DNA of 64,000 nt, taken from an uncultured Prevotellaceae bacterium (GTDB lineage Bacteria > Bacteroidota > Bacteroidia > Bacteroidales > Bacteroidaceae). The first letter of the stretch is position 1, and each line of letters starts with the position of its first letter. Below, one piece after another: positions 38,239-46,728 of the stretch. The notes under the pieces were generated by a model. It did not search any database and had not been told where the DNA came from. It saw only the letters and a program-made list of their open reading frames with translations. The stretch is from positions 40,247 through 104,246 of the forward strand of contig OMWC01000010.1 in assembly GCA_900314655.1 (NCBI GenBank), written 5' to 3'. Both the position numbers and the translations under genes were made by a program.

Positions 38239-40200
38239 ATGAACAGTATTTCAGAAGCATTAGCGTCGTCTGGTTTTAAAAACATCGACTTCGTCATTCT
38301 CGTTTGTTACCTGATTCTTCTGGTCAGCCTGGGACTCTTCCTCAGCCGCGACAAAGACGGTAAGGAAAAGAGCGCCAACGATTACTTCCTGGCCGGAAAC
38401 ACACTGACCTGGTGGGCCGTGGGTGCCTCACTGATTGCAGCCAACATTTCTGCCGAGCAGTTCATCGGCATGTCTGGAACCGGTTTCCGCGACGGTATTG
38501 CCATTGCTGCCTACGAGGTGATGGCCGCCATTACGCTTGTTGTCATCGGTAAGTTCCTGCTTCCCGTGATGCTCGACCGCAAGATTTTCACCATTCCGCA
38601 GTTCCTTCGCGAGCGTTATAACGATGGTGTGGGTCTGGCATTCTCCATCCTGTGGCTGTTCCTCTATGTATTCGTGAACCTCACCTCCGTGGCCTGGCTC
38701 GGTGCTCTGGCCATTGAGCAGATTCTCGGTCTGCAGGGACTGGCAGTCAGCATCTTCGGTTTCGAAATCAGCATCCGCATGCTCATCATCCTCGGCCTGT
38801 TCATCGTGGCTGGTGTCTATTCCATCTATGGAGGTCTGGCTTCCGTGGCATGGACCGACGTGATGCAGGTTACCTTCCTCGTGGGCGGTGGTCTTATCAC
38901 GGCTTACGTGGCTCTGAAGGAAATGGGTGGCATTATGGGAACAGACGCCTTTGGTGCTTTAGGCCAGGTCTATCACGACATGACCACAGGCGCACATGCT
39001 CAGGACGTGCACTTCCACCTGGTTATCCAGGAGAGCCATAATGCCTCAGCCTTTGCCAACGTGCCCGGTATTGCTGCCGTTGTAGGTGGTGTATGGCTGA
39101 CCAACTTAGGCTACTGGGGATTCAACCAGTACATCATCCAGAAGGGTCTGGCTGCCAAGAATGTCGACGAGGCCAAGAAGGGTCTTATCTTCGCCGGATT
39201 CCTGAAGATCTTGATTCCGTTCATCGTGGTGCTTCCCGGTATCTGCGCTTACTACATCATGCAGGATCCCACCAAGTTCGCAAGCATGAATCTGGCCGGT
39301 AACATCAACGTGGCCGACGATGCCTATCCCTGGCTCATCCGCAACTTCACGCCGACCGGAATCAAGGGTCTGAGCTTCGCCGCTCTCACCGCAGCCATCA
39401 TTTCTTCGCTGGCTTCGATGTTCAACTCTACCTCTACCCTCTTCACGATGGACATCTACAAGAAGTACATCAACAAGAACGCCAACGACAAGCAGCTGGT
39501 GAACACCGGTCGTATCGTGGCCGTTTCGGCACTGGTTATCGCCCTCGTGGCCGTGAAGCCTCTGCTTGGCGGTCTCGATCAGGCCTTCCAGTATATCCAG
39601 GAATATTCCGGCTTCATCTATCCGGGCATCATCACCGTGTTTGGTCTCGGTCTGCTCTGGAAGCGCGCCAGCTCTACGGCTGCCGTCTGGACTGCCATTC
39701 TGACCATTCCGATGGGTGTGATCTTCAAGGTGGCCTTCCCCGACGTGGCCTTCCAGTTCCGTGCCGGCTACATCTTCATCATCCTCGTTTCGTTCTTCAT
39801 CCTCGTGAGCTATCTCGACAAGAAGTACGTCAGCGTGGAACAGCCCACTCAGGCTGACCAGCAGAAGATGATGCTCTGGGCAAAGGTGCTCGGCTGCCTC
39901 GGCATTCTGTTCATCGTGGTAGCCTTCATCGTGGTTGGCATCGGTTCTACTCACGCAGTGAAAGATCCCGACAACAACTTCATCGACTACCTGAACGACA
40001 TCGGTTTCCAGGCCTTCATCTTCTTCGGCGTGCTCGTGGGATGCAACGCCGTATGGCTCTGGAGCAACGCCAAGGACAAGGTGCAGGATGCCAAGGCTCT
40101 GCCCATCAACCTGAACCTGTTCAGCACGACCCGCGGCTATACCTACGGAACCATCGGTATTGCTGCCATCACCTTCCTGCTCTATGCAATTCTTTGGTAA
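38239..40200 (+). CDS. Sodium/sugar symporter (SSS family), probable L-arabinose transporter
   Basis: A 653-residue membrane protein of the SSS/SGLT family with about 14 hydrophobic segments. Family signatures are visible: SANDYFLAGNTLTWWAVGASLIAANISAEQF (quoted in part as SANDYFLAGNTLTWWAVGAS), GTGFRDGIA, RYNDGVGLAF, YSIYGGLASVAWTDVMQ, WGFNQYIIQKGLAAK and FAALTAAIISSLASMFNSTST, where the Ser/Thr cluster near residue 395 fits the Na+ site. It is between the epimerase (29 nt) and the arabinose regulator (22 nt), so L-arabinose is the likely substrate, as for AraP of Bacteroides. The substrate is contextual. Confidence 0.9.
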   Translation: MNSISEALASSGFKNIDFVILVCYLILLVSLGLFLSRDKDGKEKSANDYFLAGNTLTWWAVGASLIAANISAEQFIGMSGTGFRDGIAIAAYEVMAAITLVVIGKFLLPVMLDRKIFTIPQFLRERYNDGVGLAFSILWLFLYVFVNLTSVAWLGALAIEQILGLQGLAVSIFGFEISIRMLIILGLFIVAGVYSIYGGLASVAWTDVMQVTFLVGGGLITAYVALKEMGGIMGTDAFGALGQVYHDMTTGAHAQDVHFHLVIQESHNASAFANVPGIAAVVGGVWLTNLGYWGFNQYIIQKGLAAKNVDEAKKGLIFAGFLKILIPFIVVLPGICAYYIMQDPTKFASMNLAGNINVADDAYPWLIRNFTPTGIKGLSFAALTAAIISSLASMFNSTSTLFTMDIYKKYINKNANDKQLVNTGRIVAVSALVIALVAVKPLLGGLDQAFQYIQEYSGFIYPGIITVFGLGLLWKRASSTAAVWTAILTIPMGVIFKVAFPDVAFQFRAGYIFIILVSFFILVSYLDKKYVSVEQPTQADQQKMMLWAKVLGCLGILFIVVAFIVVGIGSTHAVKDPDNNFIDYLNDIGFQAFIFFGVLVGCNAVWLWSNAKDKVQDAKALPINLNLFSTTRGYTYGTIGIAAITFLLYAILW

Positions 40201-40222
40201 TCATAAAGCTTGACAAAAGAAA

Positions 40223-40900
40223 ATGACTGAATTCTATTCTGGAGTACAAAAGGCGTTTGTCTCAGTTGATATTATCGTCTTTGGTTTTGAAGACAATAAG
40301 CTGAAACTGCTTATTGGCAAACGTCAAATGGATCCAGGACGTGGAGAATGGTCACTCTATGGAGGTTTCGTCGGCGCTAAGGAAAGCGTCGATGAAGCCG
40401 CCAGACGGGTGCTCTTTGAACTCACAGGCCTGAAGAACCTCTATATGAAGCAGGTTCACACCTTTGGCGCCATAGATCGTGACCCAGGTGAGCGTGTAAT
40501 CTCGGTAGCCTATTGTGCACTTATCAATGTAAAGGACTACGACATCAACTTGTTGGTAGAACACGGCGTGCAATGGGTGGAGCTCAACAAGATGCCCCTG
40601 CTCTATTCCGACCACAACGATATGGTGAAGCGCGCCATCACACTCTTGCGCCGCCGTATCAACACGGAGCCGCTTAGTTTCAACCTGCTTCCTGATCTGT
40701 TTACACTTACGCAGCTGCAGCACGTCTATGAAGCCGTCCTTGGCGAAGAAATAGACAAGCGTAACTTCCGCAAGCGTATCAAGAGCATCGACTTCATTGA
40801 GAAGACCGAGCTTATCGACAAACTCACCAGCAAACGTGGGGCTGCACTCTACCGTTTCAACAAGCGGTTATATGCAGAAGACCCCAGTTTCAAATTATAA
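40223..40900 (+). CDS. araR: Nudix-family transcriptional regulator of arabinose use (AraR-like)
   Basis: A 225-residue protein with an N-terminal Nudix domain and a C-terminal winged helix (about 150-225, LLPDLFTLTQLQHVYEAVLG, FRKRIKSIDFIEKTEL). The Nudix box starts at Gly48 and fits GX5E, but the REUXEE part reads RVLFEL: Val63 and Leu67 replace two conserved Glu, so hydrolase activity is unlikely. This is the state expected of NrtR/AraR-type sensors. Position between the symporter and araD agrees with the Nudix AraR that represses L-arabinose genes in Bacteroides. The effector (arabinose) is inferred. Confidence 0.88.
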   Translation: MTEFYSGVQKAFVSVDIIVFGFEDNKLKLLIGKRQMDPGRGEWSLYGGFVGAKESVDEAARRVLFELTGLKNLYMKQVHTFGAIDRDPGERVISVAYCALINVKDYDINLLVEHGVQWVELNKMPLLYSDHNDMVKRAITLLRRRINTEPLSFNLLPDLFTLTQLQHVYEAVLGEEIDKRNFRKRIKSIDFIEKTELIDKLTSKRGAALYRFNKRLYAEDPSFKL

Positions 40901-40933
40901 ATAACTTAAAAACTCAATTAAAAAAACAGCAAT

Positions 40934-41632
40934 ATGCTTGAAGAACTGAAAGAAAAAGTGTTTCGTGCCAACCTTGACCTGGTGAAGCACAACCTGGTAA
41001 TTTTCACATGGGGTAACGTGTCGGCCATCGACCGCGAAAAGGGGCTGGTGGTGATCAAGCCTTCAGGTGTGGAATACGATAAGATGAAAGCCTCCGACAT
41101 GGTGGTGGTTGACCTCGAGACGGGCAAAGTGGTGGATGGCGACTTGAACCCATCGAGCGACACGCCCACACACCTTATATTATATAAGGAGTTCCCCGAG
41201 ATTGGCGGCGTGGTGCATACCCACTCCACCTACGCCACTGCATGGGCCCAGGCCGGCAAGGACATTCCCAACATCGGAACCACACACGCCGACTATTTCC
41301 ACGACTGCATCCCCTGCACCGACGATATGACGGCCGAGCAGATGCCCGAATACGAGAAGAACACGGGCGTGGTAATCGTTGACCGTTTCCGCCGCGACAA
41401 CATCAATCCCGTCCACACGCCAGCCGTTCTGGTGAAGAACCACGGTCCTTTCTCTTGGGGCAAGGATGCCGACCAGGCTGTCTATCACGCCGTAGTGACC
41501 GAGCAGGTGGCCAAGATGGCCTTCGTGTCGTTCTGCGTGAATCCCGAAACCACGATGAACCCGCTGCTCGTGGAGAAGCATTTCAGCCGCAAGCACGGTC
41601 CTAACGCTTACTATGGACAGAAGAAGAAATAA
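40934..41632 (+). CDS. araD: L-ribulose-5-phosphate 4-epimerase
   Basis: Converts L-ribulose 5-phosphate to D-xylulose 5-phosphate. The 232-residue class II aldolase-like protein shows [21 protein letters not shown], quoted in part as [11 protein letters not shown], the zinc ligands of [16 protein letters not shown] and [15 protein letters not shown], and [12 protein letters not shown] in the form [15 protein letters not shown]. Length is standard. Downstream, before araA, lies repeat array C. Confidence 0.96.
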   Translation: MLEELKEKVFRANLDLVKHNLVIFTWGNVSAIDREKGLVVIKPSGVEYDKMKASDMVVVDLETGKVVDGDLNPSSDTPTHLILYKEFPEIGGVVHTHSTYATAWAQAGKDIPNIGTTHADYFHDCIPCTDDMTAEQMPEYEKNTGVVIVDRFRRDNINPVHTPAVLVKNHGPFSWGKDADQAVYHAVVTEQVAKMAFVSFCVNPETTMNPLLVEKHFSRKHGPNAYYGQKKK

Positions 41633-41642
41633 ATAGAAAGGC

Positions 41643-41730
41643 TTGTGCAATGGCCGTGCACAGTGTTGTGCAAATGCCTTGCACAAGTTGTGCAGATAGG
41701 TTGCACAGTTTGTGCAGGCCCATTGCACAA
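41643..41730 (+). repeat. 22-bp tandem dyad array C, inside the arabinose operon
   Basis: Four units with an exact 22-bp period. Arms TTGTGC and TGCACA are the same in all units, while the 8-nt centres are all different (AATGGCCG, AAATGCCT, AGATAGGT, AGGCCCAT). The array begins 11 nt after the araD stop and ends 72 nt before araA. If the genes form one transcript, it is transcribed. Confidence 0.95.
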
Positions 41731-41802
41731 CACCATCCGGACATCCAGCGATGGCCGGCTAACAAATAAAAACAAATCATTTACAAACAAATAAAAACAA
41801 TT

Positions 41803-43341
41803 ATGAAAGCATTTGATAACTATGAGATTTGGTGGGTGACTGGTGCACAGTTGCTCTATGGAGGTGACGCCGTGGTACAGGTTGACGCTCACTCCAAGGA
41901 AATGGTGGACGGACTGAACAATAGCGGAAACATTCCCGTAAAGGTGGTCTATAAAGGAACAGCCAACAGCTCGAAGGAAGTGGAAGCCGTGATGAAGGCT
42001 GCCAACAACGACGAGAAGTGCGTGGGTATCATCACATGGATGCACACCTTCTCGCCCGCAAAGATGTGGATTAAGGGTCTGCAGGATTTGCAGAAGCCCC
42101 TGCTCCACTTCCACACTCAGTATAACGCCGAAATTCCCTGGGACACCATGGACATGGACTTCATGAACCTGAACCAGAGCGCTCACGGCGACATCGAGTT
42201 CGGACACATCTGCACCCGCATGCGCGTTCCCCGCAAGGTGGTTTGCGGCTACTGGAAGAACGAAGAGGCTCAGAAGAAGATTGCCGTCTGGGCTCGCGTG
42301 GCCGTTGGTGTGGCCGACAGCCGCAACGTGCGCTGCCTGATGTTCGGTATGAACATGAACAACGTGGCCGTGACCGACGGCGACCGCGTAGAGTTCGAGC
42401 AGCGTCTGGGCTACCATGTTGACTACTACCCCGTAAGTTCGCTGATGGACTACTTCAAGAAGGTGACCGACGCCGAGGCTGACGCCCTCGTGGAGGAGTA
42501 CAAGAAGGAATACACCATCAAGATTGACGAGAGCGGCGAGCAGGTTTATTGGGAGAAAGTGAAGAATGCCGCCAAGGCTGAGATTGCCCTCCGCCGCGTC
42601 TTGAAAGACGAGGGCGCTACCGCTTTCACCACCAACTTCGACGACCTCGGCGATGCCGACATCGATGATCCGAACTTCGTTGGCTTCGACCAGATTCCCG
42701 GTCTTGCCTCTCAGCGCCTGATGGCCGAAGGCATTGGCTTCGGTGCCGAAGGCGACTGGAAGACTGCCTGCCTCTATCGCACGCTCTGGGTAATGTCGCA
42801 GGGCCTGCCCACAGGTTGCTCGTTCCTGGAGGACTACACCCTCAACTTCGCCGGCGACCGCAGTTCTTGCCTGCAGAGCCACATGCTCGAAGTTTGCCCG
42901 CTGATTGCTGTCGACAAGCCCAAGCTGGAGGTTCACTTCCTCGGCATCGGTATCCGCAAGCAGCAGACTGCCCGCCTCGTATTCACTTCCAAGGTGGGAC
43001 GCGGCATCAAGGCTACCGTGGTTGACCTCGGCAACCGCTTCCGCCTGATTTCGCAGGAAGTGGAGTGCATCGAGCCCAAGCCCATGCCAAACCTCCCCGT
43101 GGCCAGTGCCCTCTGGGTGCCGCAGCCCACATTCGAGATTGGTGCCGGTGCATGGATTCTGGCCGGTGGTACTCACCACAGCGCATTCTCCTACGACATC
43201 ACCGAGGAGTATTGGGAAGACTTCGCCGAAATCCTCGGCATCGAGTATGTCAAGATCAACAAGGACACCAATACCTACGACTTCAAGCAGACACTCCGCA
43301 ACAACGAAGTGTATCACATGCTTAACAAGGCATTAAAGTAA
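41803..43341 (+). CDS. araA: L-arabinose isomerase
   Basis: Interconverts L-arabinose and L-ribulose. The 512 residues begin with EIWWVTGAQLLYGGDAV and contain IITWMHTFSPAKMWIKGL, LLHFHTQYNAEIPWDTMDMDFMNLNQSAHGD (quoted in part as HTQYNAEIPWDTMDMDFMNL), GFGAEGDWKTACL with a metal Glu, and GSFLEDYT in the form GCSFLEDYTLNF. Length and motifs are normal. Strong codon bias (few rare codons) suggests high expression when induced. Confidence 0.97.
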   Translation: MKAFDNYEIWWVTGAQLLYGGDAVVQVDAHSKEMVDGLNNSGNIPVKVVYKGTANSSKEVEAVMKAANNDEKCVGIITWMHTFSPAKMWIKGLQDLQKPLLHFHTQYNAEIPWDTMDMDFMNLNQSAHGDIEFGHICTRMRVPRKVVCGYWKNEEAQKKIAVWARVAVGVADSRNVRCLMFGMNMNNVAVTDGDRVEFEQRLGYHVDYYPVSSLMDYFKKVTDAEADALVEEYKKEYTIKIDESGEQVYWEKVKNAAKAEIALRRVLKDEGATAFTTNFDDLGDADIDDPNFVGFDQIPGLASQRLMAEGIGFGAEGDWKTACLYRTLWVMSQGLPTGCSFLEDYTLNFAGDRSSCLQSHMLEVCPLIAVDKPKLEVHFLGIGIRKQQTARLVFTSKVGRGIKATVVDLGNRFRLISQEVECIEPKPMPNLPVASALWVPQPTFEIGAGAWILAGGTHHSAFSYDITEEYWEDFAEILGIEYVKINKDTNTYDFKQTLRNNEVYHMLNKALK

Positions 43342-43347
43342 TTAATT

Positions 43348-43452
43348 CACAGAGCACACGGAGACAGCAGAGCACACAGAGTTAATATGCCTCAAATAAT
43401 TCCCGAAGGAAATATCCTCTGTGACCTCTGCCACCTCTGTGCCCTCTGTGCA
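43348..43452 (+). repeat. 9-bp-period inverted arrays before araB
   Basis: Left arm 43348-43383: four 9-nt units (CACAGAGCA, CACGGAGAC, AGCAGAGCA, CACAGAGTT). Right arm 43417-43452: four 9-nt units (CTCTGTGAC, CTCTGCCAC, CTCTGTGCC, CTCTGTGCA). The arms are near-complementary over 34 nt, with a 33-nt loop, so RNA would form a long imperfect stem ending 15 nt before the araB start. Similar CACAGAG repeats are, as far as I know, dispersed in many Bacteroidota genomes. Confidence 0.88.
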
Positions 43453-43467
43453 TAATAGGAAAGTATT

Positions 43468-45060
43468 ATGACAGCAAAAGAAACCATCCAACAGGGTAAA
43501 GCCATTCTCGGTATCGAGTTTGGCTCTACCCGTATCAAGGCCGTCCTCATCGACCAGGAAAACAAGCCCATCGCACAGGGCAGCCACACCTGGGAGAACC
43601 AGCTGGTTGACGGACTCTGGACCTATAGCACCGAGGCCATCTGGTATGGACTGCAGGACTGCTATGCCGATCTCCGCAAGGACGTGATGAAGCAATACGA
43701 CACGGAGCTCGAAATTCTCGCCGGTATCGGCATCTCGGCCATGATGCACGGCTACATGGCCTTCAACGAGAAGAACGAAATACTGGTACCCTTCCGCACA
43801 TGGCGCAACACCAACACCGGAAAGGCTGCCGCCGAACTCTCCAAGCTCTTCAACTACAACATCCCGCTCCGCTGGAGCATCTCACACCTCTACCAGTGCA
43901 TTCTCGACAACGAGGAGCATGTGGCCGACATCAAGTTCCAGACCACGCTCGCCGGTTATATCCACTGGCAGCTCACGGGTCAGAAGGTGCTTGGCGTAGG
44001 TGATGCTTCGGGCATGATGCCCATCGATCCCGAGACGAAGGACTATAACGCCACGATGGTGGAGAAGTTCAACGCGCTCATCGCTCCCAAGGGTTACGGA
44101 TGGACGCTGATGGACATCTTCCCCAAGGTGCTCGTGGCTGGCAAGAACGCCGGTTTCCTCACACAGGAAGGTGCCAAGAAGCTCGACATCTCCGGACATC
44201 TGAAGGCTGGCATCCCCTTCTGTCCGCCAGAGGGCGATGCAGGCACAGGCATGGCCGCCACCAATGCCGTGAAGCAGCGCACGGGTAATGTCAGTGCCGG
44301 AACCAGTTCGTTCTCGATGATTGTGCTCGAGAAAGACCTCTCCAAGCCTTACGAGCCCATCGACATCGTGACCACTCCCGACGGTTCGCTTGTGGCTATG
44401 GTGCATTGTAACAACTGCACCAGCGACATCAACGCCTGGGTGAACATCTTCAAGGAATACCAGGAAATGATGGGCTTCCCCGTTGACATGAACGAGATAT
44501 ATACCCGTCTCTTCAACAAGGCACTCGAAGGACAAGCCGACTGCGGCGGACTGATGGCCTACAACTACGTGTCGGGCGAGCCCGTTGCCGGACTCTCCGA
44601 CGGACGTCCCCTCTTCGTGCGCTCTGCCAACGACAAGTTCACGCTGGCCAACTTCATGCGCACCCAGCTCTACGGAGCCATCGGCGTGCTCAAACTGGGC
44701 AACGACATCCTGCTGAAGGAAGAGAACGTGAAGGTGGACCGCATCACGGGCCACGGAGGTTACTTCAAGACCAAGGGCGTGGGCCAGCGCATGCTTGCCG
44801 CTGCACTCAACTCGCCCATCTCCGTGATGGAGACGGCCGGAGAAGGCGGTGCCTGGGGTATCGCCCTGCTTGCATCCTACGTGGTGAACAACGACAAGCA
44901 GCAGAACCTGGCCGACTGGCTCGAAGAGAAGGTGTTTGCCGGTGATGCCGGTGTGGAGATTGCTCCCACGGCTGAAGACGTGGCCGGCTTCAATGCCTAC
45001 ATCGAGAACTACAAGGCAGGTCTGGCCATCGAGCAGGCTGCCGTAGAAGCCAAGAAATAA
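43468..45060 (+). CDS. araB: Ribulokinase-type FGGY carbohydrate kinase
   Basis: Phosphorylates L-ribulose in the arabinose pathway. The 530 residues show the FGGY fold: LGIEFGSTRIKAVLID (phosphate 1 loop), GIGISAMMHGYMAF, FRTWRNTNTG, GDASGMMPID, and the C-terminal ATP site RITGHGGYFKTKGVGQRML. The N-terminal substrate region differs from E. coli AraB, in line with Bacteroidota ribulokinases. Position between araA and the arabinofuranosidase gene decides for AraB over xylulokinase. Confidence 0.88.
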   Translation: MTAKETIQQGKAILGIEFGSTRIKAVLIDQENKPIAQGSHTWENQLVDGLWTYSTEAIWYGLQDCYADLRKDVMKQYDTELEILAGIGISAMMHGYMAFNEKNEILVPFRTWRNTNTGKAAAELSKLFNYNIPLRWSISHLYQCILDNEEHVADIKFQTTLAGYIHWQLTGQKVLGVGDASGMMPIDPETKDYNATMVEKFNALIAPKGYGWTLMDIFPKVLVAGKNAGFLTQEGAKKLDISGHLKAGIPFCPPEGDAGTGMAATNAVKQRTGNVSAGTSSFSMIVLEKDLSKPYEPIDIVTTPDGSLVAMVHCNNCTSDINAWVNIFKEYQEMMGFPVDMNEIYTRLFNKALEGQADCGGLMAYNYVSGEPVAGLSDGRPLFVRSANDKFTLANFMRTQLYGAIGVLKLGNDILLKEENVKVDRITGHGGYFKTKGVGQRMLAAALNSPISVMETAGEGGAWGIALLASYVVNNDKQQNLADWLEEKVFAGDAGVEIAPTAEDVAGFNAYIENYKAGLAIEQAAVEAKK

Positions 45061-45066
45061 ATAACC

Positions 45067-45099
45067 CGGACAAGCAGGGGGAATCCCCTTGTTTGTCCG
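45067..45099 (+). other. Intra-operon hairpin between araB and GH51 gene
   Basis: CGGACAA pairs with TTGTCCG and an inner GGGG with CCCC. It starts 6 nt after the araB stop and is followed by TATTATAATT. It may cause partial termination or stabilise the upstream mRNA. Confidence 0.6.
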
Positions 45100-45127
45100 T
45101 ATTATAATTAATAACACATACAATCAG

Positions 45128-46723
45128 ATGAAGCAATTATTCATTATGTCATTAGCGCTTGCCGCATTCCTGCTCCCCTCGAATGCTGCCGAGCCCGCTA
45201 AAGTTACCATTCATGCTGATCAGGCTGGTGCAAAGATTAACAAGGAGATCTACGGACAGTTTTCCGAGCATCTCGGTTCGTGCATCTACGGCGGACTTTG
45301 GGTGGGCGAGAACTCTCAGATTCCCAACATCAACGGCTATCGCAAAGACGTGTTCGAGGCCCTGAAGGCGCTGAAGATTCCCGTGCTCCGCTGGCCCGGC
45401 GGCTGCTTTGCCGACGATTACCACTGGATGGACGGCATCGGCCCGAAAGACAAGCGCCCCTCCCTGCGCAACAACAACTGGGGCGGAACCATCGAGGATA
45501 ACTCTTTCGGCACCCACGAATTCCTGAATCTCTGCGAGATGCTGGGCTGCGAACCCTATATCAGCGGAAACGTAGGCTCAGGCACGGTGAAGGAAATGGC
45601 CCAGTGGGTGGAGTATATGACAAGCGACGGTGACACACCCATGGCCCGTCTGCGCCGCCAGAACGGTCGCGAGAAGGCATGGAAAGTGAAATACTTCGGT
45701 ATCGGCAACGAGGCCTGGGGCTGCGGCGGTAACATGACGCCGGAATACTATTCCGACGAATACCGCAAGTTCAACACCTATCTGCGCGACCAGGGCAAGA
45801 ACCGCCTCTACCGCATTGCATCAGGTGCAAGCGACTATGATTACAACTGGACCAAAGTGCTGATGGAAAAGATTGGCAACCGCATGCAGGGTGTCAGTCT
45901 GCATTATTACACCTGCACGGGTTGGAACGGCTCGAAAGGCTCTGCCATCAACTTCGACAACGACCAGTACTACTGGGCGCTGGGCAAATGTCTGGAGATT
46001 GAGGAAGTAATCAAGAAGCACAAGGCCATCATGGACGAGAAAGACCCCAAGGGACGCATCGGACTGCTCGTTGACGAGTGGGGAACATGGTGGGACGAAG
46101 AACCCGGCACCATTCCCGGACACCTCTATCAGCAGAACGCCCTTCGCGATGCTTTCGTGGCCGCACTCTCGCTGAACGTTTTCCATAAATATACCGACCG
46201 CGTGAAGATGGCAAACATCGCACAGGTGGTGAACGTGCTGCAGTCGATGATTCTCACCGACCAGGAAGGCACAGGCCACATGGTGCTGACGCCCACCTAC
46301 CACGTGTTCGAAATGTACACCCCGTTCCAGGAGGCCACCTATCTCCCCATCGACCTTGAAACCGAGATCATGCAGGTAAGCAAGGCCTACTTCAAGGAGA
46401 AGGAAGGCGCCCAAGACGCTGGCTACCGCCCCTGCCCCATGCTCTCAGCCTCTGCCGCCAAGACGCAGGATGGCAGCATCGTCTTCGCCCTGACCAACGT
46501 CAGCCTCGACAAGGCACAGACCGTCAGCGTGAACATCGACGGATTCAACGCCAAGAAGGTCAGCGGTCGCATCCTCACTTCGAAGAATGCCTCCGACTTC
46601 AACGACTTCCAGCATCCCAACAAGGTGGCTCCCGCAGAGTTCAAGGATGCCAAGCTGTCCAAGAAAGGTGTACTCACCGTGAAGATTCCCGCCAAATCGA
46701 TTATTGTTTTAAATATTAAATAA
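45128..46723 (+). CDS. Exported alpha-L-arabinofuranosidase, GH51
   Basis: Releases L-arabinose from arabinan or arabinoxylan side chains. The 531 residues begin with signal peptide MKQLFIMSLALAAFLLPSNA, followed by the GH51 barrel: YGQFSEHLGSCIYGGLW, RWPGGCFADDYHW, acid/base Glu195 in GIGNEAWGCGG and nucleophile Glu317 in LLVDEWGTWW, then a C-terminal beta-sandwich (about 440-531). ATG 45128 is chosen over the in-frame ATG at 45089 because it opens the signal. Location in the periplasm is inferred; the sugar it frees feeds the genes around it. Confidence 0.94.
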   Translation: MKQLFIMSLALAAFLLPSNAAEPAKVTIHADQAGAKINKEIYGQFSEHLGSCIYGGLWVGENSQIPNINGYRKDVFEALKALKIPVLRWPGGCFADDYHWMDGIGPKDKRPSLRNNNWGGTIEDNSFGTHEFLNLCEMLGCEPYISGNVGSGTVKEMAQWVEYMTSDGDTPMARLRRQNGREKAWKVKYFGIGNEAWGCGGNMTPEYYSDEYRKFNTYLRDQGKNRLYRIASGASDYDYNWTKVLMEKIGNRMQGVSLHYYTCTGWNGSKGSAINFDNDQYYWALGKCLEIEEVIKKHKAIMDEKDPKGRIGLLVDEWGTWWDEEPGTIPGHLYQQNALRDAFVAALSLNVFHKYTDRVKMANIAQVVNVLQSMILTDQEGTGHMVLTPTYHVFEMYTPFQEATYLPIDLETEIMQVSKAYFKEKEGAQDAGYRPCPMLSASAAKTQDGSIVFALTNVSLDKAQTVSVNIDGFNAKKVSGRILTSKNASDFNDFQHPNKVAPAEFKDAKLSKKGVLTVKIPAKSIIVLNIK

Positions 46724-46728
46724 AAGAT

